This document shows positions 9,435 through 18,979 of a stretch of DNA of 64,000 nt, one piece after another. The DNA is from Pararobbsia silviterrae (GTDB lineage: Bacteria; Pseudomonadota; Gammaproteobacteria; Burkholderiales; Burkholderiaceae). Every line of letters begins with the position of its first letter. Positions within the stretch are counted from its first letter, which is position 1. The notes beneath the pieces are model-generated. The model was not told the origin of the DNA and did no database searches. It was given only the letters and a program-made list of their open reading frames with translations. Where the stretch lies: NCBI RefSeq assembly GCF_003628125.1, contig NZ_RBZU01000009.1, positions 216,971-280,970 of the forward strand, written 5' to 3'. The position numbers were made by a program, and so were the translations under genes.

Positions 9435-9851
9435 TTTTATTATGCTACCTGTTGTAATTATTTGAATAAAATCTGCCGCATTGTACCTATTTGTCAGATG
9501 TTTTGTTTAAGTGATGTGTTCGAAGTGCGGGCGTGATCTACAAAGCAAACTAAGCCGACGACCGTTACGGGAAGCGTGTTCCGCTTCTGCGGGACGTGGC
9601 TTGACGCCGGGCCGGGCGAAGTTCGCGGTCCGGAAATTGTCTCAGGCGGATGACCCGCAGTTATTCGGTGTGCAGGTGACGGCGAACGCGACGGGCATCG
9701 GCTTGATGCGTGATTGACCGCGCACACTTCGATACCGAATCGGTATTGCGCCTCGAAAAATCAGTATTGGACGGTATGTGGGCGGGATCGGCAACATGGT
9801 CCTCAACGTCGCGCGTCGTGTGCGCGCCGTGTTCACACTACCGGAAATATC
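9435..9851. other. Intergenic region between acquired acyltransferase and catabolic operon
   Basis: 417 bases with no convincing gene. The left 60 bases are AT-rich like the acyltransferase and would hold its promoter (minus strand). The right 120 bases hold the CGGTAT-containing palindrome described separately. Short open frames here lack ribosome sites and family resemblance. Confidence 0.6.
9732..9746. promoter_or_regulatory. Palindromic candidate operator upstream of the meta-pathway operon
   Basis: ATACCGA-A-TCGGTAT is a perfect 15-base dyad 105 bases before the tautomerase start. A third CGGTAT copy lies at 9772-9777 and the related AGTATT at 9763-9768. Size and symmetry fit a TetR- or GntR-type operator; the cognate regulator is not identified. 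The adjacent tetR gene carries a quite different palindrome. Confidence 0.45.
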
Positions 9852-10070
9852 ATGCCCATCGTCCATCTCTCCCTCGTCGAAGGCCGCAGCGACGAAGCCG
9901 TCAAGGCCTGCGTCAAGGCCGTTGCACGCACCGTGCACGAAACCCTCGGCGCGCCCCTCGAGAGCATTCGCGTCTACGCCACACAGGTGCCCGGCGCGCA
10001 CTGGGCCGTCGGCGATCGCACCAAGGACGAGCCCGTTCAGCGGCCGGCGCCCGCGCACGCGGAGCGCTAA
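9852..10070 (+). CDS. 4-oxalocrotonate tautomerase family enzyme
   Basis: A 72-residue tautomerase-superfamily protein beginning MPIVHLSLVEGRSDE. Removal of Met would expose the catalytic Pro1. The family Arg is in 'ESIRVYATQVPGAHWAVG', which matches the XylH/DmpI segment. It would convert 2-hydroxymuconate to 4-oxalocrotonate in the oxidative branch of catechol meta-cleavage. The next gene starts two bases after its stop codon, so it leads the plus-strand catabolic operon. The ATG at 9852 is chosen because Pro must follow Met. The usual ring-cleavage dioxygenase and semialdehyde dehydrogenase are not adjacent. Confidence 0.87.
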   Translation: MPIVHLSLVEGRSDEAVKACVKAVARTVHETLGAPLESIRVYATQVPGAHWAVGDRTKDEPVQRPAPAHAER

Positions 10071-10072
10071 CG

Positions 10073-10879
10073 GTGACGCCCGAACAGATCCAGGACGCGG
10101 CGCGCGCGCTGCGTACCGCCGCAACCACGCATGCCTATATCGCGCCGTTGCGTGACACCTACCCCGACATGACGCTCGACGATGCCTATGCGGTCCAGCG
10201 TGAGAACACCCAAGCGCGTCTGGCCGAAGGCCGCCGCATCACGGGTTGCAAGATCGGTCTGACCTCGGTGGCCGTGCAGCGCCAGCTCGGTGTCGATCAG
10301 CCCGATTTCGGCGTGTTGTTCGACGATATGGGCTATGGCGACAGCGAGCCGATTCCCGCATCGGGTCTCACGCAAGCGAAGATCGAAGCCGAAATCGCAT
10401 TCGTGCTCGGCCGCGATCTCGACGCATCCCACGCGGGGCTCGTCGACGTGCTCGGCGCGATCGACTACGCGTTGCCCGCGCTCGAAATCGTCGGCAGCCG
10501 CATCGCGAACTGGAATATCGGCATCGTCGACACGGTCGCCGACAACGCGTCGTCGTCCGCATTCGTGCTCGGCGGACGGCCCGTGAAGCTCGATGCATTC
10601 GATCCGCGTCTCTGCGGCATGGTGCTCGAACGCCGCGGCGAACCGGTCTCGGTCGGCGCGGGCGCGGCCTGCCTCGGCCATCCGCTCAACGCGGTCGTCT
10701 GGCTCGCGCGCACGATGGCGCGGCGCGGTCAGCCGCTGCGCGCGGGCAGCGTCGTACTGTCGGGCGCGCTCGGACCGATGGCGCCGGTCACGCCCGGCGA
10801 TGTCTTCGAAGCGCGTATCGATGGACTCGGATCCGTGCGCGCCGTTTTTGAACCCATTTTGAACGAGGCCGCACGATGA
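10073..10879 (+). CDS. 2-keto-4-pentenoate (2-hydroxypenta-2,4-dienoate) hydratase
   Basis: A 268-residue member of the fumarylacetoacetate-hydrolase-like hydratase/decarboxylase family. The GTG at 10073, two bases after the tautomerase stop, gives the expected length. The segment 'ITGCKIGLTSVAVQRQLG' followed by VDQPDFGVLFDDMGYGD is typical of DmpE/MhpD hydratases rather than decarboxylases. IEAEIAFVLG contains the metal-binding Glu pair. It hydrates 2-hydroxypenta-2,4-dienoate to 4-hydroxy-2-oxovalerate and usually complexes with the decarboxylase, here encoded directly downstream with a 4-base ATGA overlap. This fits translational coupling and channelling. Confidence 0.87.
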   Translation: MTPEQIQDAARALRTAATTHAYIAPLRDTYPDMTLDDAYAVQRENTQARLAEGRRITGCKIGLTSVAVQRQLGVDQPDFGVLFDDMGYGDSEPIPASGLTQAKIEAEIAFVLGRDLDASHAGLVDVLGAIDYALPALEIVGSRIANWNIGIVDTVADNASSSAFVLGGRPVKLDAFDPRLCGMVLERRGEPVSVGAGAACLGHPLNAVVWLARTMARRGQPLRAGSVVLSGALGPMAPVTPGDVFEARIDGLGSVRAVFEPILNEAAR

Positions 10880-11658
10880 GCCGCATCGAACAGATCGCCG
10901 CGCAACTCGACGACGCGGCGCATCATGCGCGCGAAGTCGAACAATTCGATCCGCAGGGCGCGCTGCCGCTCGACGAAGCCTATGCGATCCAGCGCGCGTC
11001 GATCGCGCGTCGTCTCGCGCGCGGCGAACATCGCGTGGGCGTCAAGATGGGCTTCACGAGCCGCGCGAAGATGCTGCAAATGGGGCTCTCCGACGTGATT
11101 TGGGGCCGTTTGACGTCCGCGATGCAAATCGAAGAGAACACGTCGATCGATATCGGACGGTACGTCCATCCGCGCGTCGAACCGGAGATCGCCTTCGTGC
11201 TCAAGCGCGCGCTCCATGGCGATGAAACGGGACCCGCCGCGCTCGCGGCCGTCGAAGCGATCGCACCCGCGCTCGAAATCATCGACTCGCGCTATCGCGA
11301 CTTTCGTTTCAGCCTGCCCGAAGTCGTGGCCGACAACGCGTCGTCGAGCAGCTTCGTCGTCGGCGCGTGGAGCGACCCGCATATCGATTTCTCGAACCTC
11401 GGCCTCGTGCTCGATATCGACGGACGCACGTCGCAGGTCGGATCGACGGCCGCGTTGCTCGGCCATCCGCTGCGTTCGCTGCTCGCCGCGGCACGGCTGT
11501 CCGCCGCCGCGGGCGAGCCGCTGCAAGCCGGCGACATCGTCATGGCCGGCGGCGCGACCGCGGCGCAATGGCTGCATCCGGGACAGTACGTCCGGGTCGA
11601 TATCGCGCATCTCGGACGCGCGGGTTTCTATGTGACGGGCTCGCGGATGGACGCGTGA
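10876..11658 (+). CDS. 4-oxalocrotonate decarboxylase (2-oxo-3-hexenedioate decarboxylase)
   Basis: 260 residues, paralogous to the preceding hydratase but with the decarboxylase-type motif VGVKMGFTSRAKMLQMG, close to DmpH/XylI. PRVEPEIAFVLK holds the metal-binding glutamates and 'VADNASSSSFVVG' is the shared family segment. It decarboxylates 4-oxalocrotonate to the dienoate used by the hydratase. Its ATG overlaps the hydratase stop. A 158-base gap containing a GC-rich hairpin separates it from the acetaldehyde dehydrogenase gene, so the last two genes may be partly independent. Confidence 0.87.
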   Translation: MSRIEQIAAQLDDAAHHAREVEQFDPQGALPLDEAYAIQRASIARRLARGEHRVGVKMGFTSRAKMLQMGLSDVIWGRLTSAMQIEENTSIDIGRYVHPRVEPEIAFVLKRALHGDETGPAALAAVEAIAPALEIIDSRYRDFRFSLPEVVADNASSSSFVVGAWSDPHIDFSNLGLVLDIDGRTSQVGSTAALLGHPLRSLLAAARLSAAAGEPLQAGDIVMAGGATAAQWLHPGQYVRVDIAHLGRAGFYVTGSRMDA

Positions 11659-11727
11659 ATGCATGAATGCATGCCATGCGTGAACGCATCCGTCTTGGGC
11701 ACATCGGATGCTTATCCGCGGACCCGA

Positions 11728-11747
11728 GCGCGCGGTTGACCGCGCGC
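11728..11747 (+). repeat. GC-rich intercistronic hairpin
   Basis: GCGCGCGGT and ACCGCGCGC form an inverted repeat followed by an A run, not a T run, so it is not a normal terminator for the plus-strand operon. It may stabilise upstream mRNA. The rest of 11659-11816 shows two copies of ACGCACTGAAC but no gene. Confidence 0.4.
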
Positions 11748-11816
11748 GCAAAAAACGCACTGAACGTACGCACTGAACACACGGCATGAGCCGAACACAA
11801 TGACAGGGAGTACCCG

Positions 11817-12764
11817 ATGAAGGACAAGGTCAAGGCGGCGGTCATCGGACCGGGCAATATCGGCACGGATCTGATGATCAAGATCCTGCGTCACGGCCGC
11901 CATCTCGAGATGGGCGCGATGGTCGGCGTCGATCCGCGCTCCGACGGTCTCGCGCGCGCGGCGCGTCTTGGCGTCGCGACCACGGCAAAGGGCGTCGAAG
12001 GCTTGCTCGAACTCGACGTGTTCAAAGACATCGACATCGTCTTCGACGCGACATCGGCCGGCGCGCACGTTCACAACGAGGCCTTGCTGCGCACGCATAA
12101 GCCTTCGATTCGCGTGATCGATCTCACGCCGGCCGCGATCGGTCCGTACTGCGTGCCCGTCGTCAATCTCGATGCGCATCGCGACGCACGCAACGTGAAT
12201 ATGGTCACGTGCGGCGGTCAGGCGACGATTCCGATCGTCGCGGCGGTCTCGCGCGTCGCGAAGGTCCATTACGCGGAGATCGTCGCGTCGATCAGCAGCA
12301 AGTCGGCGGGACCGGGCACGCGCGCGAATATCGACGAATTCACCGAGACGACCGCGAAGGCGATCGAGGCGGTCGGCGGCGCGGCGAAGGGCAAGGCGAT
12401 CATCGTGCTCAATCCGGCCGAGCCGCCCGTGATGATGCGCGATACCGTCTATACGCTTTGCGATCGCGTCGATCGCGACGCCGTGGCGCGCTCGATCGAG
12501 GACACCGTCGCGAAGGTCCATGCTTACGTGCCCGGCTATCGTCTCAAGCAGCAGGTGCAGTTCGACGACATTCCCGAGAGTGCGCCGTTGCATATTCCCG
12601 GGCTCGGCCGCTTCAGCGGGCTCAAGACCTCGGTGTTTCTCGAAGTCGAAGGCGCCGCGCATTATCTGCCCGCCTACGCGGGCAATCTCGACATCATGAC
12701 GTCGGCCGCGCTCGCCACCGCCGAGCGCATGGCGCAGACGGTGCTGAGCCTTCAGCACGCTTAA
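11817..12764 (+). CDS. Acetaldehyde dehydrogenase (acylating)
   Basis: A 315-residue enzyme of the DmpF/MhpF/BphJ family. It oxidises acetaldehyde to acetyl-CoA using NAD+ and CoA. The N-terminal Rossmann motif is [13 protein letters not shown]. '[15 protein letters not shown]' contains the catalytic cysteine (residue about 131), and '[19 protein letters not shown]' is highly conserved in the family. RBS AGGGAG lies about eight bases before ATG 11817. It is followed 13 bases later by its obligate partner, the aldolase, with which it channels acetaldehyde through a protein tunnel in characterised homologues. Confidence 0.95.
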   Translation: MKDKVKAAVIGPGNIGTDLMIKILRHGRHLEMGAMVGVDPRSDGLARAARLGVATTAKGVEGLLELDVFKDIDIVFDATSAGAHVHNEALLRTHKPSIRVIDLTPAAIGPYCVPVVNLDAHRDARNVNMVTCGGQATIPIVAAVSRVAKVHYAEIVASISSKSAGPGTRANIDEFTETTAKAIEAVGGAAKGKAIIVLNPAEPPVMMRDTVYTLCDRVDRDAVARSIEDTVAKVHAYVPGYRLKQQVQFDDIPESAPLHIPGLGRFSGLKTSVFLEVEGAAHYLPAYAGNLDIMTSAALATAERMAQTVLSLQHA

Positions 12765-12777
12765 GGACATCGCCGCG

Positions 12778-13815
12778 ATGAGCAAGACACTCTATATCTC
12801 CGATGTGACGCTGCGTGACGGCAGTCATGCGATCCGTCATCAATATTCGATTCAAAACGTGCAGGACATCGCGCGCGCGCTCGACAAGGCGAAGGTCGAC
12901 AGCATCGAGGTCGCGCATGGCGACGGGCTCCAGGGATCGAGCTTCAATTACGGCTTCGGCGCGCACAGCGATCTCGAATGGATCGAGGCCGTGGCCGATG
13001 TGATCGCGCACGCGAAGATCGCGACGCTGCTGTTGCCCGGCATCGGCACGATCCACGATCTCAAGGCCGCGTATCAGGCGGGCGCGCGCGTCGTGCGCGT
13101 CGCGACGCATTGCACCGAGGCCGATATCTCGAAGCAGCATATCGAATACGCGCGCGAACTCGGCATGGATACGGTCGGCTTTCTGATGATGAGCCATATG
13201 ACGACGCCCGCAAATCTCGCGATCGAGGCGAAGAAGATGGAAAGCTACGGCGCGACGTGCATCTATGTCGTCGACTCGGGCGGCGCGCTGACGATGAACG
13301 ACGTGCGCGACCGTTTTCGGGCCTTGAAAGCCGTGCTCAAACCCGACACCGAGACCGGCATGCATGCGCATCACAATCTGTCGCTTGGGGTGGCGAACTC
13401 GATCGTGGCGGTCGAGGAGGGGTGCGATCGCGTCGATGCGTCGCTCGCGGGCATGGGCGCGGGCGCGGGCAATGCACCGCTCGAAGTGTTTATCGCGGCC
13501 GCCGAGCGCATGGGCTGGGATCACGGGACCGATCTCTACACGCTGATGGACGCGGCCGACGACATCGTGCGTCCGCTGCAGGATCGGCCGGTCCGCGTGG
13601 ACCGCGAGACGCTCGCGCTCGGCTATGCGGGCGTGTATTCGAGCTTTCTGCGGCACTCGGAAGTCGCGGCGAAGAAGTACGGCATCAAGACCGTGGATAT
13701 CCTCGTCGAACTCGGCAAGCGCCGCATGGTCGGCGGTCAGGAAGACATGATCGTCGACGTCGCGCTCGATCTCGCGCGCGCACGGACGTCGTCGTCCGCG
13801 CGCGAAAGCACTTGA
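12778..13815 (+). CDS. 4-hydroxy-2-oxovalerate aldolase
   Basis: A 345-residue DmpG/MhpE/BphI-family class II aldolase (HMGL-like TIM barrel). It splits 4-hydroxy-2-oxovalerate to pyruvate and acetaldehyde. '[17 protein letters not shown]' carries the conserved Arg-Asp pair and the N-terminal His; [11 protein letters not shown] supplies the two metal-binding histidines. It is the terminal gene of the plus-strand meta-pathway operon. Its last 79 bases overlap the 3' end of the oppositely oriented monooxygenase gene, an unusual but apparently intact arrangement. Confidence 0.95.
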   Translation: MSKTLYISDVTLRDGSHAIRHQYSIQNVQDIARALDKAKVDSIEVAHGDGLQGSSFNYGFGAHSDLEWIEAVADVIAHAKIATLLLPGIGTIHDLKAAYQAGARVVRVATHCTEADISKQHIEYARELGMDTVGFLMMSHMTTPANLAIEAKKMESYGATCIYVVDSGGALTMNDVRDRFRALKAVLKPDTETGMHAHHNLSLGVANSIVAVEEGCDRVDASLAGMGAGAGNAPLEVFIAAAERMGWDHGTDLYTLMDAADDIVRPLQDRPVRVDRETLALGYAGVYSSFLRHSEVAAKKYGIKTVDILVELGKRRMVGGQEDMIVDVALDLARARTSSSAREST

Positions 13816-15563
13816 TGTAACGCGCGCGCCAGGGCGTCGTAGGCGTCGTCCACGGCATCCGTGCTGCGCCAGGCGATGAAGTGATCGGGGCGCACGAGCA
13901 CCGCGCCCGTCGCACCGATCTCCCGGTGGCCGAGCCACTCGCAGCGGAAGTCGAGATGGTCGCCGTCGTGGACGCCGATCGTCAACGCATCGAGCGGCAG
14001 GTCCCATTCGCGCGCGAGCCTGCGCGCGGCATCGCACCACGCGTCGCCGCGCTCGCCCGCGATCAGCACGAAACGTCCACGGCCGACGAGTTCATTGATC
14101 GAATAACGTCGGCGCGTATTTTCGAGCCACGCATGCGGCAGCGAATGGCCGGGCTTCGTGCCGGGCTCGAAGTCGCCGTCCTTGTCGAGCGGAATGCGCG
14201 CGGGCAGGCCGTCGTCGAGCAGCGCGCCCGATGCGTAGCGGTATCCGAAATTGACGTTCAGATGGTTATAGGTCGAGAGCGCGGTCGAGATGCCTTGCAC
14301 GGCGCGATGCCGCGCAGCGTCGCCTTGCGTGCCGTCGGCCCATTGAAGACGCAGATTGCGCCAGTTTTCCTCGGCGCTCTGCTTGGGCGAAAAACCGAAT
14401 GACGCGGCGATCTTCCACGCGTTCTGCCAGTTCTCGTAGGCCGAATCCACGGTCGCGCGCGCAACGGGGCGGCGTTCGGTTTCGTAGCTGTCGAGCAATG
14501 CATCGCCGGCCCGTCCTCGGAGCACGGCGGCGAGCTTCCAGCAGAGGTTGTAGCTGTCCTGCACGGCCGTATTGAGGCCATGCGCGCCGGACGGCGGCAT
14601 GCGATGCGCGGCATCGCCGAGGATGAATGCGCGTCCGATGCGAAAACGCGACGCGACGACCGCGTTGAGCGGCCAGCGCGTGATCTGATGCACGTGCAGA
14701 TCGAGCGCGCCGATGCCCAGCGTGCGGCGCAGCGCGTCGACGACGGTCGCATCGTCTTCCTGCTTGTGATCGCCGTGCGCGGCGATCATATGGAACACCC
14801 ATTCGCGCGAGCGGCTGCCCCATGCATGCGGCCCCATCGGAACCAGCACTCCCGGCGCGCCCGTGTCCGGATTCAGGATGCTGCGGATCAGCACGTCATC
14901 GGTGCCGGCCGCGCCTCGCGTATGCGAGAGATCCGCATCGAAATGCACGGTGATCGTCGTGGCGACTGCCGCATGGCCTTCCATGTGCACGCCGAGCTGC
15001 GCGCCCACGGTCTGGCCGCCGTCGCAGACAAGCAGATATCGGGCACGAACTTCATACGGCGTGTCGGTCTCTCGATCGACGATCGTCGCCACGATGCCGT
15101 TCGCATCCTCGACACACGATACGAATGCGTGATGGAAATGCACGCCGCCGGGCGCACGCGCTTCGGCCTCTGCGCGCAGCATCGGTTCGAGTCGGGCTTG
15201 GGCCAGATTCGCGTAGCCGATATCGCTGGCCGCGCGCCAATGGAGATCGTCGTGCCCGCGTCCGTGCGCGCCCATGCGCGCGAGCTCGCGTCCATGATCG
15301 GCGCTGGGTCCCGCCATGCCCGCATACCATCCGACGTACCGCATGTGCTCGGGCGGACACGATGCTTGGCGAATCCGCGCGTCGAGTCCGAGTTCGCGAA
15401 AGATCTCCATCGTCTTGATCGAGAGCAGATGCGCTTTCGGCAACGACGACGTGTGTTTGTATTTGCTGACGAGCCAGCTCCGGACGCCGCTTGCGGACAG
15501 CAGCATCGAGGCGGTCAAACCCGTTGCGCCGCCGCCTACGATCAATACTTCGGTTTCCTGCAT
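13737..15563 (-). CDS. FAD-dependent aromatic monooxygenase (TfdB/phenol hydroxylase type)
   Basis: A 608-residue class A flavoprotein hydroxylase. It has the N-terminal dinucleotide-binding GGGATG (10-15), a DG-type motif [14 protein letters not shown] around residue 195, and the second FAD motif '[19 protein letters not shown]' around residues 312-330, followed by a C-terminal thioredoxin-like domain. This architecture is shared by 2,4-dichlorophenol 6-monooxygenase and related phenol hydroxylases, which make catechols using NADPH and O2. That fits the neighbouring meta-pathway genes, but the substrate is inferred only. GGAG lies about 10 bases before ATG 15563. It lies 43 bases downstream of tetR on the same strand, so they probably form one operon. 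Confidence 0.87.
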   Translation of the reverse strand: MQETEVLIVGGGATGLTASMLLSASGVRSWLVSKYKHTSSLPKAHLLSIKTMEIFRELGLDARIRQASCPPEHMRYVGWYAGMAGPSADHGRELARMGAHGRGHDDLHWRAASDIGYANLAQARLEPMLRAEAEARAPGGVHFHHAFVSCVEDANGIVATIVDRETDTPYEVRARYLLVCDGGQTVGAQLGVHMEGHAAVATTITVHFDADLSHTRGAAGTDDVLIRSILNPDTGAPGVLVPMGPHAWGSRSREWVFHMIAAHGDHKQEDDATVVDALRRTLGIGALDLHVHQITRWPLNAVVASRFRIGRAFILGDAAHRMPPSGAHGLNTAVQDSYNLCWKLAAVLRGRAGDALLDSYETERRPVARATVDSAYENWQNAWKIAASFGFSPKQSAEENWRNLRLQWADGTQGDAARHRAVQGISTALSTYNHLNVNFGYRYASGALLDDGLPARIPLDKDGDFEPGTKPGHSLPHAWLENTRRRYSINELVGRGRFVLIAGERGDAWCDAARRLAREWDLPLDALTIGVHDGDHLDFRCEWLGHREIGATGAVLVRPDHFIAWRSTDAVDDAYDALARALHQVLSRADDDVRARARSSATSTIMSS

Positions 15564-15606
15564 ATCGATGTGTCTCCTGGTGTGTCGTTGTTCGGATCGT
15601 TGACGC

Positions 15607-16239
15607 TCAGGTGCGTCGTACCTTTTTTGTCGACGGTTTCGACGCGGTGACGGGGAACAGCAACACCGTCAGATAGCGTTCGAGTTCGTGAAGCAATCGC
15701 GCTTCGTCGTATTCCTCGTGAACCCACATATCGAGGGCGCCTGTGAGGAATAGATGAACGAAATTCGCGACTTCCCTTGCATGCGTGCCTTGCGGCAGAC
15801 CGCCCGCGCGTTCGAGCGCGTCCATGACGACGCACCAATGTTCGAGTCCGCGCGCCATGAACGCCGGGTGATGCACGGGATCGGGCACGCCGAGCAGAAA
15901 GCGCATCAAGGGGCGATAGAACAAAGGATCGCCCGTGAATTGACGGACGACCTCGCGCGCACATGTGAAGACGCGTTCGCGCGGATCGGTGTCGGGCCGC
16001 ATGTCGAGCGCGATATGCGCGTGGTCGGCACGCAAATTCAACAGCGCGTAGAGCACGGTCGATTTGCCGCCGATCAGGTTGTACGTCGTCGCGAGACTCA
16101 ACTGCGATTCGGCGGCAAGTTCCTGCATCGAGAAATCGGTGCTGCCCGAGCGCCGGATCAGGGTTTCCGCGGCCTGCAGAATCGCCGCTCTGCGCGCGTG
16201 TTTGCCCGTTTCTCGCGTCGTTACGTGTCGATCGGTCAT
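15607..16239 (-). CDS. TetR family transcriptional regulator
   Basis: A 210-residue one-domain repressor. The N-terminal helix-turn-helix '[31 protein letters not shown]' is recognisable (its core is [17 protein letters not shown]), followed by a variable ligand domain. The start at 16239 gives a normal TetR N-terminus; an in-frame ATG at 16305 would add 22 residues and neither has a strong ribosome site. It probably controls itself and the downstream monooxygenase through the 30-base palindrome at 16325-16354. The inducer is presumably the aromatic substrate or a ring metabolite, an inference from context. Confidence 0.85.
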   Translation of the reverse strand: MTDRHVTTRETGKHARRAAILQAAETLIRRSGSTDFSMQELAAESQLSLATTYNLIGGKSTVLYALLNLRADHAHIALDMRPDTDPRERVFTCAREVVRQFTGDPLFYRPLMRFLLGVPDPVHHPAFMARGLEHWCVVMDALERAGGLPQGTHAREVANFVHLFLTGALDMWVHEEYDEARLLHELERYLTVLLFPVTASKPSTKKVRRT

Positions 16240-16324
16240 GCGATGCGCCGAGGAGTTTGAAGGCCGCGGGGCCGATCGTATCGATCGCGTTTCATGCGTA
16301 TGCATGCAGCCCGGCAGGGATGGG

Positions 16325-16354
16325 TTGAAATTTATAATGCGTTATAAATTTCAA
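16325..16354. promoter_or_regulatory. 30-base palindrome upstream of tetR (candidate operator/promoter)
   Basis: Two perfect 13-base arms (TTGAAATTTATAA and its complement) flank TGCG. It lies 86 bases upstream of the chosen tetR start, or 20 bases upstream of the alternative ATG, in an AT-rich island within GC-rich DNA. TTG- and TATAA-like promoter boxes overlap the dyad. This is what an autoregulatory TetR operator should look like. Confidence 0.7.
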
Positions 16355-16519
16355 CAAGCCTCGCGCCGCAATGGGTTTTCACTCCTTGGAAATCGAATCG
16401 GTCGCATGCGGGTTTGTCCGACTCGACGTGTCCGGCCGTCTTCACGGGCGCGACACTCGAGTCGCGACGGTACAATCTCGCTGGGCGCGGTCACGCGCGG
16501 CGCGGATCGAGAGGGGCGT

Positions 16520-18979
16520 TTGAGCGGGCTGGAGCAGGGATTTCTATTGACTCGCCATTGGCGGGATACCGACGCCGGCACGCAGGTCGAGTTCTGGCTC
16601 GCGACCGATCGCGGCCCACGGCAGGTCCGCTTGCGCGCGCAGCCGTCGGTGGCGTTCATTCCGGTCGAACAGCGCGCCCATGTCGAACGCGTGCTCGCCG
16701 AGTCGCGCGACGCGGCGCGGTTCGAACTTCGCGATCTCGCATTGCGCGATTTTCATCAGCGGCCGGTCTTCGGCCTCTATTGCACCGAATATCGCTTGCT
16801 GACGAAGCTCGAGAAGCGCTTGCGCGAATTCGGCGTCGACGTCTATGAAGCCGATATCGCGCCGCCCGATCGCTATTTGATGGAACGCTTCATTACGGCG
16901 CCCGTCGCGTTCGACGGGGACGCGCGCGAACCGGGCGTGCGCGTCGACGCGGACATGAAGCCCGCGCAAGACTATCGGCCTACGCTGCGGCTCGTTTCGC
17001 TCGATATCGAAACGAGCGTGCACGGCGAACTCTATTCGATCGCGCTCGAAGGATGCGGCGAACGTCAGGTCTATATGCTCGGTCCCGCGCCGGTGCCCAC
17101 GCCCACGACCGACACGTCGAGTGACGCATCGAATGACGTGTCGAATGACATATCGAATGATGCGTCGATCGGCGCATCGCAAGCGACGTCAGACGATTTC
17201 GACCTCATGTACTGCGATACGCGCGCGCAGATGCTCGAACAGCTCAACGCGTGGTTCGCGCGGCACGACCCCGATGCGCTTATCGGCTGGAACGTCGTCC
17301 AGTTCGATTTACGCATCCTGCACGAACATGCACAGCGTCTGCGTGTGCCGTTGCGGCTCGGACGCGGTGCGAGCCTGCTCGAATGGCGTGAACATGGCGT
17401 ACGCGCGGGCCATTTTTTTGCATCGGCGCCCGGGCGTCTGATCATCGACGGCATCGAAGCCTTGCGCTCCGCGACATGGAGCTTTCCGTCCTTCAGTCTG
17501 GAAGCGGTCGCGCAGACCTTGCTTGGCGAAGGCAAGGCGATCGATGCGCCGTATGCGCGCATGGATGAGATCCAGCGACGTTTCGAGCACGACAAGCCCG
17601 CGCTCGCGCGCTACAACCTCAAGGACTGCGAGCTCGTCACGCGCATCTTCGAAAAGACCGATCTGCTGCGCTTCCTGCTCGAACGCGCGACCGTCACGGG
17701 CCTACCCGCCGATCGAACGGGCGGTTCGGTCGCGGCATTCACGCATCTGTATCTGCCGCGCATGCACAGGCAAGGCTACGTCGCGCCGAACCTCGGCGAT
17801 GTCGCGGGCGCGCCGAGTCCCGGCGGATTCGTCATGGATTCTCGTCCCGGGCTCTACGACTCGGTGCTCGTGCTCGACTACAAGAGCCTGTATCCGTCGA
17901 TCATCCGTACGTTCCTGATCGATCCCGTCGGACTCGTCGAAGGGACGCATCATCCGGACCCGGATGCCTGCGTGCCGGGTTTCGTCGGCGCGTGCTTTTC
18001 GCGCGACACGCATTGTCTGCCGTCGATCGTCGCCGACGTCTGGGCACAGCGCGAGGCCGCGAAGCGTGAACGGAACGCGCCGTTGTCGCAAGCGCTCAAG
18101 ATCATCATGAACGCGTTCTACGGCGTCCTCGGTTCGACCGGATGCCGATTCTTCGATCCGCGTCTCGCATCGTCGATCACGATGCGAGGGCACGAGATCA
18201 TGCACACGACGCGCGAACTCATCGAAGCGCGCGGCTATGAAGTCATCTACGGCGATACGGATTCGACGTTCGTCTGGCTCAAGCGCGCGCGCGGCGAAGA
18301 CGATGCGCGCGCCATCGGGCAGGCACTGACGGCTTATGTGAACGACTGGTGGCGTGCGCATCTCGCGACGCAATACGGGCTCGACAGCGCACTCGAACTC
18401 GAGTTCGACACCCACTATGCGCGCTTCTTCATGCCGACCGTGCGCGGCACCGAGGAGGGCAGCAAAAAACGCTATGCGGGCTTGACGGTGCGGTCCGACG
18501 GATCGGACGAGGTCGTCTACAAAGGCCTTGAAACCGTGCGGACCGACTGGACGGCACTCGCGCGGAATTTCCAGCAAGCGCTCTATGCGCGGATCTTCAA
18601 GCGCGAGCCCTACGAGGACTATGTGCGCGACTACGTGCGGCGCACCTTGAGCGGCGAACTCGATGCGGATCTCGTCTATCGCAAGCATCTGCGTCGTCCG
18701 CTCGCCTCGTACGAACGCAATGTGCCGCCGCATGTCCGCGCGGCGCGTATCGCCGATGAATACAACCGGAGCGCGGGGCGTCCGCTCCAATATCAGAACG
18801 GCGGCTGGATCCGCTACGTGATGACGACGTCGGGACCCGAGCCGCTTGAAACATGGCGCTCGCCGATCGATTACGACCACTACGTGACGCGACAGCTTCA
18901 ACCTGTCGCCGATGCGATCCTGCCGATGGTGCAGGGCGATTTCGACACGCTCGTATCGGGCCAGCGTCAGTTGTTCTGA
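16520..18979 (+). CDS. polB: DNA polymerase II (family B)
   Basis: An 819-residue family B repair/translesion polymerase. Start: no ATG precedes the conserved '[14 protein letters not shown]' closely, while the TTG at 16520 (LSGLEQG) has GAGAGGGG just upstream; this choice is moderately secure. Exonuclease motifs: SLDIETS (Asp162, Glu164), GWNVVQFDL and YNLKDCEL. Polymerase motifs: [12 protein letters not shown] (Asp453), [13 protein letters not shown] and YGDTDST (577-582). All catalytic acids are present. Residues about 190-217 are an unusual Asp/Ser/Asn-rich tandem-repeat insertion within the exonuclease domain. Its 3' end overlaps the mnmD gene on the other strand by 13 bases. LexA control is usual for polB but no site was identified. 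Confidence 0.95.
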   Translation: MSGLEQGFLLTRHWRDTDAGTQVEFWLATDRGPRQVRLRAQPSVAFIPVEQRAHVERVLAESRDAARFELRDLALRDFHQRPVFGLYCTEYRLLTKLEKRLREFGVDVYEADIAPPDRYLMERFITAPVAFDGDAREPGVRVDADMKPAQDYRPTLRLVSLDIETSVHGELYSIALEGCGERQVYMLGPAPVPTPTTDTSSDASNDVSNDISNDASIGASQATSDDFDLMYCDTRAQMLEQLNAWFARHDPDALIGWNVVQFDLRILHEHAQRLRVPLRLGRGASLLEWREHGVRAGHFFASAPGRLIIDGIEALRSATWSFPSFSLEAVAQTLLGEGKAIDAPYARMDEIQRRFEHDKPALARYNLKDCELVTRIFEKTDLLRFLLERATVTGLPADRTGGSVAAFTHLYLPRMHRQGYVAPNLGDVAGAPSPGGFVMDSRPGLYDSVLVLDYKSLYPSIIRTFLIDPVGLVEGTHHPDPDACVPGFVGACFSRDTHCLPSIVADVWAQREAAKRERNAPLSQALKIIMNAFYGVLGSTGCRFFDPRLASSITMRGHEIMHTTRELIEARGYEVIYGDTDSTFVWLKRARGEDDARAIGQALTAYVNDWWRAHLATQYGLDSALELEFDTHYARFFMPTVRGTEEGSKKRYAGLTVRSDGSDEVVYKGLETVRTDWTALARNFQQALYARIFKREPYEDYVRDYVRRTLSGELDADLVYRKHLRRPLASYERNVPPHVRAARIADEYNRSAGRPLQYQNGGWIRYVMTTSGPEPLETWRSPIDYDHYVTRQLQPVADAILPMVQGDFDTLVSGQRQLF
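17111..17170 (+). repeat. Five 12-base tandem repeats inside polB
   Basis: Five consecutive imperfect units of the form GAYRYRTCGAAT encode [20 protein letters not shown]. The units stay in frame and fall between exonuclease motifs I and II, in a region expected to be a surface loop. Confidence 0.85.

Noticed and set aside
11728..11755. Terminator between decarboxylase and acetaldehyde dehydrogenase genes
   Set aside because: The hairpin is followed by an A run rather than T residues on the operon strand.
17111..17170. CRISPR-like repeat in polB
   Set aside because: Units are 12 bases with no spacers and are in-frame coding repeats.
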